Source: Mantis religiosa
Taxonomy: Eukaryota > Arthropoda > Insecta > Mantodea > Mantidae
Assembly (NCBI GenBank): GCA_030765055.1
Contig: CM060952.1
Location: forward strand, 83,758,630 to 83,822,629
Length of the DNA stretch: 64,000 nucleotides
Reading direction: 5' to 3'
Below the pieces are notes generated by a model. The model worked only from the letters and a program-made list of their open reading frames with translations. It had not been told where the DNA came from and made no database searches. The stretch's first letter is position 1. Every line of letters begins with the position of its first letter. Shown in pieces: positions 50,948-60,789 of the stretch. Made by a program: the position numbers and the translations under genes.

Positions 50948-51082
50948 GTGAGACTTGAAGCTTTCGCGGCCAGCGTTATTGATTAAGGCTTCAGTTCCTG
51001 ATGAAGGCCATAGAGTGTAAAATGGCCGAAAGCTCGATCTTCATAAATTTGACGCGGCTGTTCACCCGTGAAGCCTTAATCA
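50948..51082 (+). mobile_element. 135-bp retro-inserted mini-element with hammerhead-like motif
   Basis: The 13-bp target duplication AAAATACAGGGAA lies at 50935-50947 and 51083-51095, so the inserted unit is exactly 135 bp. Inside, a perfect 13-bp inverted repeat (GATTAAGGCTTCA at 50981-50993; TGAAGCCTTAATC at 51069-51081) encloses a hammerhead-like core. No ORF, no pol III boxes and no poly(A). The motifs TTCGCGGCC and GACGCGGCTGTTCACCCGTG are of the kind seen at Penelope-like terminal regions, so it is most simply a 5'-truncated or non-autonomous PLE derivative. Confidence 0.6.
50987..51043 (+). ncRNA. Hammerhead-ribozyme-like motif
   Basis: Core CTGATGA (50998-51004) is a consensus match. 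One extra A follows, then stem II GGCCAT (51006-51011) and ATGGCC (51022-51027), 6/6 paired with a 10-nt loop, then GAAA (51028-51031) and CTC (51033-51035) as the NUH cleavage triplet. AGCT at 51031-51034 is self-complementary, so stem III would require a dimer. Stem I (GTTC before the core, GATC after the cleavage site) is short and has a T-T mismatch. Activity is unproven. Confidence 0.5.
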
Positions 51083-51162
51083 AAAATACAGGGAATACAA
51101 AAAACGGATATTTCCAGTCGAACTTTTTATCGAAATGTTAGTGAAATTCAATACTACTGTAT

Positions 51163-51322
51163 GTTTGCGCCTGACATTCAAGAGGGGCCGAGTTCAAATC
51201 TCGGTCAGGATGAGTTACCTTGATAAGGTTTTCTCGTGGTTTTCCCTTATCCTGAAAGATGAAACTCAGGTAATTCTAAGCTCTAGGGAACCTGCGTTCA
51301 TTTGAGCATCATTTCATTCATT
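51163..51322 (+). repeat. SINE-A copy
   Basis: B box CCGAGTTCAAATCTCGGTCA, GAGTTACCTTGATAAGGTTT, CTTATCCTGAAAGATGAAAC, CATTTGAGCATCATTTCATT; the 3' terminal 40 bp are missing. A second partial copy follows at once. Confidence 0.83.
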
Positions 51323-51328
51323 AAGGAA

Positions 51329-51495
51329 AAAAGAGGTCCCGAGCTGTAATGTCGGTCAGGTGTTATTATCCGAAATTTTCCTTGCCCTTAAAGTTGTCAG
51401 GAAACTCCAAAACTCTAGTGGCACTGGACTCATTTGAACATAATTGCATTCGTCGTCCGATATGACTTAACGCTGGGAGATGTTAATAAAAAATA
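51329..51495 (+). repeat. SINE-A copy, second of a tandem pair
   Basis: Starts at AGAGGTCCCGAGCTGTAATG (degraded B box), TTTTCCTTGCCCTTAAAG, GACTCATTTGAACATAATTG, CGTCCGATATGACTTAACGC, then an A-rich tail. Confidence 0.8.
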
Positions 51496-52159
51496 AGAAA
51501 ATAAAACTAATTACTTATAAGTATAGTAAGTTAAATAAGACAATACACAAAATTTCTAAAATGATTTTCTTGATCTACTTTAGAAATCACAAAAATCTGA
51601 TTTTTTTTTAATGTCTTAATTATTGTATGTAGCTATGTTGTCCTATCCATTGAAACGTCCAAACTTGTAGGTTAGGTTGCTTAAAGTTATCGTCGTTTTT
51701 AACTTATTTTCACACCCAAATTCATTCTCATATCGACATTATTGAGTTTAGGTTCGCTGCCCCTAGGACAGTGTCCATTGTAGTTTTCTGTGGAATAAAA
51801 TACATTTTCTAATACTACAAATGAAGGTAGATACTGTAGTTTTGAAATATTTTGCTCAATTGTTACCTTTATCCCGAGTACTTTATAAAGCCAGAAGTAC
51901 TTGTGCCACTTGTGTTTGGTAAGATAAAGACAGACTTGGCAGAAGGAATCAAGAAACCGCTACTCGACGTAAAAGACTGTTGATCCTGTCAGAGAAGCCC
52001 TGGAGCTGTCTCCCCTTGCACATAAAACAGGCAAAGTAAGAAAAAGCGGTTCATTGCCGGGTTTCATCCGACCGTCATGCCAAACAAGCAGTTTTTGATA
52101 CCTAGGAAATACTGTTACATAATTACAATACTCTACCTCATTCAGTTCACCTCTCATTT
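51496..52159. other. Spacer, no gene recognised
   Basis: AT-rich to 51900, then moderate GC (51940-52090). A 69-residue minus frame (51960-52169) has no recognised domain. Confidence 0.35.
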
Positions 52160-52330
52160 TTTGTGACATTCACCATTTCCGACATATTGCTTGTTATTGG
52201 TGTGAATCCTACAATGGGAAACCATTTATTAGTTACTTTCTTCTCTTGGTTATGCAAAAAGAACGGAATGTCAACATCACATAGCAATTAGCTCTTAAAA
52301 GATTTAGCTATTCCTTAAAATTTTGTATTT
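52160..52330 (+). repeat. Family E fragment
   Basis: Forward: CACCATTTCCGACATATTGC, TTGTTATTGGTGTGAATCCT, GGTTATGCAAAAAGAACGGA, ATGTCAACATCACATAGCAA. Confidence 0.7.
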
Positions 52331-52502
52331 CTTTATTTCCATTAAACTCACAAGGAATTATTGATGAATAGGAGGAACAAATCACGTGATTATCGCACTT
52401 AAATTTTGTGATATGAGCTCAAAATTGAGACCAATTGGTTTCAGACAATAAATAGCTCAATAATTTCAAACGAACGCGTTTATTATACAGAAACGATAAC
52501 TT

Positions 52503-53310
52503 ACCCAGCTCTGTGGTGTGGTGGTAGCTCATCTGTCTCACGTTAAAGAGATCCGCAGTTTGAAATCGAGCGGGATGGCTCAGTCGGTTAAATCTGTGAC
52601 CCGCATTCTGGAGGCTCAATTTTGATTCCCGTTGTCGACCTTCCTGACCCATGGCTTTTCTGGGGTTTTCTCGAGTCGCCAGGCGAATTATGCGTAGGTT
52701 AATTACATCTCGTGGATTTCCTGTCCTTCCATTTCATCTCCATTATCATTTCACACCATGTCTCATCTGTTGGTCTCTTTCAGACTCGAAGTGTCGGCGG
52801 ATGACTTGGTGTTGCATGGCAGGATGATATGTTCTGAGTAAAGCAATTCCTTCTCCAGTAGGACGGTTGCCGGTCTCCGAACCAAGGTCTCCTGGCGGGA
52901 CTGTTTCTGAACCACAGTGGGGTGGGATATCCGTTGCCCTGGCCTACCGGGGGAAATTTCCATCTAATTGAAATGTAGAGACCCTGCCCTCTGCACTTCG
53001 TAACTCCTTTGGACGGCCGCCCTGTGTCTCTTCTCACCTCATCGTTCCTCCCTGGGGATGCCATACTTAGGGGCATTGATATAATAAACCAAGTGTGGTT
53101 TCCGTGACGAATCCCCTACGAACTAATCCAGTTGTCCAGCTAGCGTAAGTTCGAATCTCGGTCAGGTTGATAAGGTTTTTCCGGGGTTTTCCGTTAATGT
53201 GAAAGGTTAATATCGGATACCGCTAAGCTCTACGGACCCTGGGCTCATTTGAGTATCATATCATACATCGTCCGATATGACTTAATGTTTGAAGACGTAA
53301 AATAAAAAAG
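52503..53310 (+). repeat. SINE-A copy split by a SINE-D
   Basis: The head is at 52503-52566 (CTGTGGTGTGGTGGTAGCTC, CACGTTAAAGAGATCCGCAG, then TTTGAAAT). The rest resumes at 53143 (GTAAGTTCGAATCTCGGTCA, CCGGGGTTTTCCGTTAATGT, CTCATTTGAGTATCATATCA, CGATATGACTTAATGTTTGA). The B-box region appears on both sides of the insert (GCAGTTTGAAAT / CGTAAGTTCGAAT), an imperfect likely target duplication. Confidence 0.85.
52567..53141 (+). repeat. SINE-D copy inside SINE-A
   Basis: Head CGAGCGGGATGGCTCAGTCG, B-box remnant TTTTGATTCCCGTTG, body GAGTCGCCAGGCGAATTATG, TTGGTCTCTTTCAGACTCG, CACTTCGTAACTCCTTTGGA, and tail CTACGAACTAATCCAGTTG. About 575 bp, end-to-end alignable with the other two copies. Confidence 0.88.
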
Positions 53311-53661
53311 AAGGAACATATACTTGTGAAGTACGCAAGGCGATATGAATGTTCTATGATCTAGAAATTTGTCCAATTAATAGGTTTTGGGCATTTGTTG
53401 TTTCGGAACAAATTTATCTCCTTTTTCAACAAATTTACATTTAAATTAAGAAAACAAGGTTTTGCTCTACCTATAACGTGAGATCGATATTTTAATATAG
53501 GAATTCCCATTACAGGTCCCTTGTTATTATGTCGTGCGGAGAATCCAATCTGTGCCGGATAACACACGCCTTTGTTTAAAAGCAAGGCCTGATTCCTTTC
53601 ATACATTCTCAGATGAGAATACGCAAGCCTACGTACTCCGTTATTGGTATTTATAAGATTA
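53311..53661. other. Spacer, no gene recognised
   Basis: An 81-residue minus frame (53361-53606) has no recognised domain. Confidence 0.35.
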
Positions 53662-53752
53662 CCGGCTGAAATACCCGGCCTTGTCCGTGGTTTAAAGGTT
53701 CATCCCTAGTCCTAGGTTGCACATGCTCAATAACCTTCTACTTCTTTGGACA
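53662..53752 (+). repeat. Isolated, diverged relative of the 99-bp minisatellite unit
   Basis: CCGGCTGAAATACCCGGCCT, TGTCCGTGGTTTAAAGGTTC, ATCCCTAGTCCTAGGTTGC and CAATAACCTTCTACTTCTTT follow the same order as one minisatellite unit. A single copy 9.7 kb from the array suggests the array was built from a dispersed element. Confidence 0.75.
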
Positions 53753-55214
53753 CATTTATGAAAATATTGCTTATCACGCTTTAAAAGTTTAAAAAATATA
53801 AACTAATGAATAAATAAGGTACTTATGTACCCCTCTAAGGCATGTTAATTGTATAGACATCTGTAGACATTAGAGACAATTTATTAGTTATTTTCTTTAT
53901 AATTCGAATGGGATAAGAGGAATACAGTAAGTTCCCTTTAGAGATATATCTTTTAAGGACTAGTGGATGTGTGATGTATTTTTTACTTTGTGAACCACGA
54001 AGACCATATAGTAATCACCAGACATCGGATCCCGTATACCTTAGCATTCAATGTAGGCGCACAGATACTATACAAGGTCAGGCGCGACATCAACAAACGT
54101 CTGTGTCAACAAGTATACCGAAGCGCCGTGTGTGTACAGTCCGGTACGGATACAAAATGTACGTTACAATATGCCATCCTTCTCATTGCTTTCGATGCGG
54201 GAATTACAGTAAACAACCATGTCGAATGTGAATTTCCTGCGCCTCTCACTGAAACAATATAAAAATATTGGGAGAAAGTTTGTCCAAAGTCACATGACGT
54301 TAATGGTGCCTATGAGCAGTACAAATCATTTTCATGCGTTTGTCCAAGACTTAGTTTATTTCTTACATTATGCAGCACTGAAAATCCAGTATTTTTGTGT
54401 TGAATACTGAACAATTAATTCTTTATTCGTTTGGTAGGTGGTACATTCTCTATATTGTTAATTTTTGCAAACACCTCCTCGACTGCTTTTAGACAGCTCC
54501 AAAGTACATTCTTCAAGCTGTTTAATGGTTGTTGATAGTACCCAAAACTTTTGATTTATAAAATGGAGATTTCCAATAATTGTTGTGAAAGTAATGTTAT
54601 TAATATAATATGTCAAACACGTTTTACTCCCTGGTAGACAGATCTACCTGCGTGGCTAGCAGTAGTCGTAATGAAACTAAAACTACGCTTTGTGACCCCG
54701 ACTATCCCTGCGTGTTTTCCCCGGGACTCACGTCAGCAATTATATACTGCGAGACTTGTAAACTTCATATCCCTTTAAAGGTGTCCGATGTCTGGTAACT
54801 AGCTATCATATTTCTGTTGAGAAGCAGTTTAAGATATCATATGGTATTTGGTGCATTTAAACTGTCAAATTTGCTGAATCTGTCCAATGTACATATACCC
54901 AGTTGTCTAGAAACTTGTTTCAACATTTTTGAATACTCAATATGCTCCATAAGTTGCAATTTTTTAAGAATTATTTTTATATATAATATATCCATAGCAC
55001 ATTTTTCTAAACTTACTTTTGTAAAACTTGAATTTTAAAGGAAATATATTTATAAACATATAATGCTGAATATTTTACTTAGAACGATGAATTCATACGA
55101 TAAAATATTAATATTTAAATAAAAAGGCAAGTTAGAATTTTGAAAAATGAGAGAAAGGTTACTGTGATTTGTTTATTGTCATACATTTCAGCTTAAACAA
55201 AATTTGCCATTTTC
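53753..55214. other. Spacer, no gene recognised
   Basis: Mostly AT-rich. Frames at 53971-54262 (86-90 residues in two frames) overlap in GC-moderate sequence, and 54610-54798 gives 62 residues; none has a recognised domain. 54650-54800 is apparently single-copy. Confidence 0.35.
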
Positions 55215-55285
55215 CATCGGAGTATCGAACTAGACCTCTGGACTTTGAAGTGAACATTTTAACCATTAGATCTCAGAGGCGATAA
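55215..55285 (-). repeat. tRNA-like sequence, unassigned
   Basis: On the minus strand GAGATCTAATGGTTAAAATG (A-box-like) and GGTCTAGTTCGATACTCCG (B box) are spaced as in a tRNA. The following sequence matches none of the SINE families here. A pseudo-tRNA or another SINE head. Confidence 0.4.
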
Positions 55286-55447
55286 TGTAATGATTGCGAA
55301 ATTTCGTTCTATGTGCATGATCGAAAGTAACAAGGAATGTTCGAGAAATCCGCCCAATAACAATGCGGCTTGCTTCCGGATTCGTGACGTCAGCTAGCCG
55401 CGGGTCCTTTTGCTTATCGCGCCAGCAAACATCAGAAGTGGTGGTAC

Positions 55448-57330
55448 CTACTATCCGCAGTCCTCAACCTCGTCATTTCCCCTCCTTGCCTATCCATATT
55501 ACTCAACTCATCCAAGAGAAACATCGCATCCGTCGACTGTGGCAACGTCAGCGTCTACCCTGGCTGCGCCAAAGATTAAATAGTCTCATTCGACAAGTAC
55601 GGACCGCACTAGAGCAACACCGATTTCAGGAGTACCAGCGACAATTAGCCACTATCCGTCCCGGAGATCTTACCTTATGGAACATCACTAAGAGGATTCT
55701 CCGAGAGCCGACAGTGATTCCACCTCTTCAGGTTGATGGGACCCTTTTGAGTGACTCTGCTGCCAAGTGTGACGCTCTAGCTACTCACTACGAGCGTACA
55801 TTCACGCCTAACACCTGTCTTGACTCTAATATTCCCTCTTCCGTGGACAGGGAACTCCTTGAGTACCAACTTCGTCCTACAGCGCACAACAGAATTTCGT
55901 TCACTACTCCACGTGAATTGTCCCGCTTTATCCATCGTCTTCCCGTTAAAAAGTCTCCCGGTCATGACCTTATCCCTAACGTTGTGCTGAAGAATTTGAC
56001 AAACAAAGCCCTAGCTTATTTATCATCAATCTTCAATGCTGCTCTGCGCATTGGTCATTTTCCATCTACATGGAAACATGCGGAAATTATAGTCTTCCAC
56101 AAGCCCAACAAGCCAAAAAATCTTCCCTCAAGTTACAGACCAATCAGCTTATTACCTACACTTTCTAAGCTTTTTGAAAAGATTATTCATCAACGTATTT
56201 CTCATTTTTTGATTCATAATCAGATAATTCCGTCTTTTCAGTTTGGCTTTCGCCCGAAGCATGCTACCACTCACCAATTGCTCAGAATCACGCAGTCTAT
56301 TATTCAAGGTTTCGAAAACAGGCAATACACCGTAGCAGCATTCCTAGATATCGCCCAGGCATTCGACAAGGTGTGGCACAGTGGACTACTACTTAAAGCA
56401 TATCGCATTGGTCTCCCTTATTATCTGATACAAATCATAGCAAGTTTTCTCACCAATAGAACCTTTGTGGTGCGCATTGCTGGTTTCACATCCACCCGAC
56501 GGCCTATTTTAGCAGGTGTACCTCAAGGTTCAGTACTTGCACCACTCCTCTTTAATATATTCACTTATGATCTTCCTGATATAGCTCCAGTTTGTACGGC
56601 GTTATACGCAGATGATACTGCTCTCTATTATTCTCACGCCAATATTCTTCATGCCATTCAGAAACTGCAAATTGCCCTAGATCAATTAGCTCATTGGTTC
56701 TCTCACTGGCGCATTTCCCTCAATACTAACAAGACAGAGGTTAAGATCTTCTCTTTACGACCTTATAGGGATCCTCCTTCACTACGGCTGCTGGGGGAAC
56801 CGCTCTCATGGTTACCAAGCAATGTGCCAGTGAAATACCTTGGGGTGTTACTGGACACTCGACTTACTTGGAACGCCCACATCTGTCGGTCTGTTACGCT
56901 TGCGTTTGCCCGGCTATCAAAACTGTACCCTCTACTCAACAGGCGCACTTCACTTGGTTATGAATCCTCCCTGCTTCTTTACACATCTCTAGTCCGTCCC
57001 ATTTTTACCTATGCAGCTCCAGTCTAGGGTGGCACCAGTAAGACTAATCTCCGCCGACTGCAGGTACTACAAAACAGGGTGCTTCGCACAGTTACAAACG
57101 CTCCATGGTTCATCCGAAACCAGCAGCTGCACCATGAGTTTGGTCTTCTACCCGTTCACCAATACATCCGACGCCTGGCACGTCCATTCTTTTACAATCT
57201 CCAGGAGGTCCCTGGAGCTGTTACCTACCGTCTCGGCTGTCGCACTCGCCAGCCAACTCGCCTGAAGCGCAGACTGCCCCAAGATCTTCTCCTGAGTGAC
57301 GTCTCCAGCACAGATGACTCAGACACGTGA
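55448..57330 (+). pseudogene. Jockey ORF2 reverse transcriptase, one nonsense codon
   Basis: Reverse transcriptase for target-primed retrotransposition. Domains in order: pre-RT helix (HITQLIQEKHRIRRLWQRQR), fingers (SPGHDLIPNVVLKNL, SSYRPISLLPTLSKLFEKII), palm (AAFLDIAQAFDKVWHSGLL with the first Asp; AGVPQGSVLAPLLFNIFTYD; ALYADDTALYY, the catalytic YADD), thumb (HWRISLNTNKTEVKIFSL; VPVKYLGVLLDTRLTW). A TAG at 57025-57027 ends the frame where the second copy has Trp (QVWG); after it the same frame runs on to 57330 (NRVLRTVTNAPWFIRNQQLH, then LKRRLPQDLLLSD). An ATG at 55363 lies in flanking DNA outside the target duplication, so it is not the native start. The endonuclease is missing. Only one in-frame stop indicates a fairly young copy. 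Confidence 0.93.
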
Positions 57331-57516
57331 TTAATACCATCAGACTTTAAGTTCTCAATTGTGTTACAGTTATCCTCCATATTTAGTTAGAGGAGTCGTT
57401 CATGGCTACCTCCATTGTTATGTGTCCTGTTCCTATATATCTTATACCAAACATCTGTAAAGCATAATTGCTGATCGATGGATAAAATAAAAAAATAAAA
57501 AAAATAAAAAAAAAGA
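55448..57516 (+). mobile_element. Jockey-type LINE, 5'-truncated, with 14-bp target duplication
   Basis: AGAAGTGGTGGTAC occurs at 55434-55447 and 57517-57530, defining the insertion. The element lacks the endonuclease and begins just before the RT. The tail is an A-rich AAAATAAA-type run (57483-57514). The 3' UTR (57331-57482) has no other gene. The other copy of the family is at 62665-63706 on the minus strand. Confidence 0.95.
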
Positions 57517-57530
57517 AGAAGTGGTGGTAC

Positions 57531-58539
57531 GGTTTGACTGAGAACTTCTCCACGGCAGACACCCACCAGTCTCCTTGACAAAGTTTAAAAAAGGGGTCAG
57601 TCAGAAGGATTCTCCTGAAGGAATCTGAACCGCAGATCTCTCGTGCCTTAAGAACCTCGTCTACCCGCGTAGGATTGTATGTGTGAAAGTATATCTCAAA
57701 GTATACGTACTTATATATTTTGGAGATTCCGACTTTTTCTTATGAGACATTAAACTTGTTTTATTTTTACTCTTTCGTTCTGACACTCCTATGGGTACTG
57801 ACAACACACACAAAATCGTGGAATTAATTCTGTATGATGGTATTCTAATTCTATGTTATCCAAAAATTATCAATGTACGCAATCCCTAGAACATTTATGT
57901 GCATTACAAATTTTTATTAACATTATTGTACTTGGTTAATTATTTGCAATGATTTGTTTCATCAGCTGCAGATTCAGTGCTTAGAAAATTTTGATCATTT
58001 CATCAAGGACCACTGAACAGCGTCCTTTCTCAGCAAGTGCTGGCGTATAAACAATTGAGAAGCAGAAGAGTTCAGTTATGCGATGTTCATATGTTTATAC
58101 TCGGAGCGCGCGAGGTGTTTTACCGGCATAAATTGAGTACTTGTTAATTATACCAATTCTTTATGCCCTTTGCCGGCGCGAGTACCTATATCGCGCACCC
58201 TCGCTAACCAACCCCTCGTGAGGGAAATGTACCATATCCTCTTCATTTCCCCCACACGCCCTTGTAAACCGACCGTGATCTCAATGGCTCTTCGTGTTTT
58301 CCGAAGATGTAACTAAAAATAAAGGCATAGCTGTCCGCCATACCTACTCGCATAATAAATCTGCAGTCACAACTTTCTGGAGTAAAAGCTTTCTCTACTT
58401 AGAGTAAGTGGAGACAGTATTGTATTACATCCAACAATTGGAGATCTGCTGGGCCAAAACATAGGATTTTGGTAACGTTGTATGTTAGTAAACAATATAA
58501 CTCAAAAACTAAAATTTGGTTAATTAATCGATATTTATG
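57531..58539. other. Spacer with a tRNA-like remnant
   Basis: 57590-57680 reads on the minus strand as a tRNA-like arm pair (TAGACGAGGTTCTTAAGGCA; GCGGTTCAGATTCCTT) of no assigned family. 58080-58270 is GC-richer with a small inverted repeat around CCGGCATAAA/TTTATGCC. No gene recognised. Confidence 0.4.
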
Positions 58540-59100
58540 TTCAGCATCCCAGAACTGTCCATTATATAAAATTATTTCGAACATTTTGATTTTCTGAAAA
58601 ACGGAAATAACTAATTTTGTTAAAATATCATAAGTTTTAGATAATTCTATGGAAAATATAATATACATTTGAATTTTCTTGGAGTGTCCTCACGATGATT
58701 GTTGCACCACTGCTAAACTGTAAAAAAATGTAAAGGAACCTTCCTATACAAAGATGTAGAACCCGTTGGAGTCCGTAATTTATATGAATATATTTTCTTC
58801 GTAGTGTTACAAATTTCTAAGATATTTCTTGTTATTGTTCGAACTTTCCATTTCTTTAAATTTTTCTCCAATGGAAAGTTGTTATTCGTTTTTCTTTCTT
58901 TTCTGTTTCTTTTCCTTTTTCACCATGTGAACAGAACAGAATTTCAAAGACCTCATATATCGAGCTGTTTAAAACATTTGACTATCACTTGAAGTCTACT
59001 GTATCCCCTTGTGTCTAGCAGTAAGATAATGTTTATCTTGATTAACATGAAGCAGATAGAGGAATAAGCGTTCGTAGGAATAGTTTGTAGAAGAATGTGT
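58540..59100 (+). repeat. Family E copy, long
   Basis: Forward: CTAAGATATTTCTTGTTATT, CCAATGGAAAGTTGTTATTC, ACAGAATTTCAAAGACCTCA, CGAGCTGTTTAAAACATTTG, CTATCACTTGAAGTCTACTG, CTTGATTAACATGAAGCAGA. With 18741-19265 this gives the block order of the family. No shared ORF. Confidence 0.75.
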
Positions 59101-59398
59101 GAGACTTTTATGTAAATTTTCCAGCCATGTGTAATATTTTTCTATGTTCCACTTTGCAAAGACCTGGGGTAAAAATATACTAAGTTGCGTGTTGAAATTT
59201 TTTATTCGTCGAAAATTTGTAATAAATATGTTTTATAAGTTTAATTTGATCTTTGATTTTGCTTTTTTTTTTTGTATAGAGCGATGATTAATTTTCAAAA
59301 TTATGTAGACGTAATTGATTGTAGCCATTCCAATTTTCTTTGTTCCAGTTTAGAACCTGTCGGCGCATGTATTATTCTTAACTCAAGATCTTAAATGA
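59101..59398. other. AT-rich spacer
   Basis: Nothing recognised; T-run near 59263-59272. Confidence 0.3.
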
Positions 59399-59636
59399 AA
59401 TGTGTTGAGTTACGCTGGCTTTTACTACAATGCGGCACCGCAGGGGGTGATATTGACGATACAGGAAATGAAGATGGAGCACCAGTGGAATGAGATGGCG
59501 GGGTAATTCGTAGATCCCAGAGAAAACCCACACCAACGCCGTGTTACCCACCGCAAATCTCACTTTGCGGTCACCTGGGATGGAACCTGGGCCCCTTGCT
59601 GAAAGCTTAGCGGTCTAACACTCATCCAGGCGCAAC
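59399..59636 (-). repeat. SINE-F copy
   Basis: Reverse-oriented: GCGGCACCGCAGGGGGTGAT, GATGGAGCACCAGTGGAATG, CCACCGCAAATCTCACTTTG, B box in reverse GTCACCTGGGATGGAACCTG, head GGTCTAACACTCATCCAGGC. Ends in a TGAAATGTGTTGAGTTACGC segment matching the 3' part of the copy at 60439. Confidence 0.85.
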
Positions 59637-60248
59637 CTGTAGCCTGTAGTCTTGATCTTTAAGGATCAATTTGTTAAAATAACGATACAAATTGTTTTCC
59701 GTAGATAATATTTTAAGAACAGTTATTTAACACTATTACACACAAAATGTTTTTTAAACAACTCTCCTACCCTCCACTCCGGTAACTATCAAACTTCTGT
59801 TACGTAAGACCCTCTCTCTTTCTGAAGATTATTGATTATGATTTCCAAATCTTAACACTATAAAATATAAACAATATCACAAAATCTACAAATAATAATT
59901 ATGTTCGGTGCCAAATAAAAGGAACTGTTTCGCACAATATTTCAATGAAATATACCAGAATTTGCAATCCAGCCACTTTTCTGACCGGGATAATAGTTCA
60001 ATTGATTGTATTTCAGGTAGATAACTGAAAATTCAATTATGTAGTTAGACATTCTATATGGAGGTACCGGCAGGGGTTTTTGATGAGCCCGCACGCAAAG
60101 GGAGAACCAAAGGACGTTAACATGCAGCGAAAGGCATATCCTGTACATCTGCTTTTAGTCATGTCCTTATAGCCAGTGAGGATAATTAAATGGCAGGATA
60201 AAGAAGCTACATACTAATAATTATTGTGGTATCTCGAAAGACATCTTT
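59637..60248. other. AT-rich spacer
   Basis: Nothing recognised. Confidence 0.35.
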
Positions 60249-60733
60249 TATAATTAGCGTCCTCCAGTGTTAAGTCAAATCGAAGGATGAACGAAATGAT
60301 GCTCAAATAAGCCCAGGGTCCATAGAGCTTAGAATTACCACGCATTTATCTTTCAAGAAGGTAACCCCCGGAAAAAAGACCTTTCCATATAGGTCACCCT
60401 GACCAAGATTCCAACTAGAGGCCTCTTGAACGTGAGGGTAGGCCACGCCGTGGCTAAGTGGTTAGACCGCTTGGCTCTCACCAAGGCGGCCCGGATTCGA
60501 TCCCAGGTGACCGCTAAGAGAGTTGTGGTGGAAAATACGGCGTTGGGGCGGGTTTCCTCCGGACTTCCAGTTTCCCCCACCATCTCATTCCACCGGTGCT
60601 CCATCTTCATTTGATGCATCATCAGTGTCACCGCCTGCGGTGCCGTATGTAGAAAAAGCGGGCGTTAAACACTACACATTACTACACATTTGAACGTGAG
60701 GGAGATTTATACCGCCATACCAGAGAGACCGTG
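60249..60733 (-). repeat. SINE-A copy split by a SINE-F
   Basis: Reverse-oriented body at 60249-60438 (GCGTCCTCCAGTGTTAAGTC, CCATAGAGCTTAGAATTACC, CCAAGATTCCAACTAGAGGC). The head remainder is at 60703-60733. TTGAACGTGAGGG is duplicated on either side of the insert. Confidence 0.9.
60439..60689 (+). repeat. SINE-F copy with 13-bp target duplication
   Basis: Target duplication TTGAACGTGAGGG at 60426-60438 and 60690-60702. Head GCCACGCCGTGGCTAAGTGG (A-box arm), CTTGGCTCTCACCAAGGCGG (anticodon-arm-like), B box GGATTCGATCCCAGG. The body has GGTTTCCTCCGGACTTCCAG and GTGCTCCATCTTCATTTGA, and the 3' end is a tandem of ACTACACATT units instead of poly(A). The exact duplication makes it the youngest-looking SINE here. 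Confidence 0.92.
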
Positions 60734-60789
60734 CTCTTTATTCTGGGTAAGCTTTGCATAAGTTTTAAACCGTACAACAAAAAATGTAG

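Noticed and set aside
53971..54262. Overlapping 86-90-residue plus frames
   Set aside because: Two frames open over the same bases; neither has a recognised domain or a start/splice context.
55363..55447. ATG at 55363 as the native start of the Jockey RT
   Set aside because: It lies outside the 14-bp target duplication, so the first 28 codons are flanking DNA read in frame by chance.
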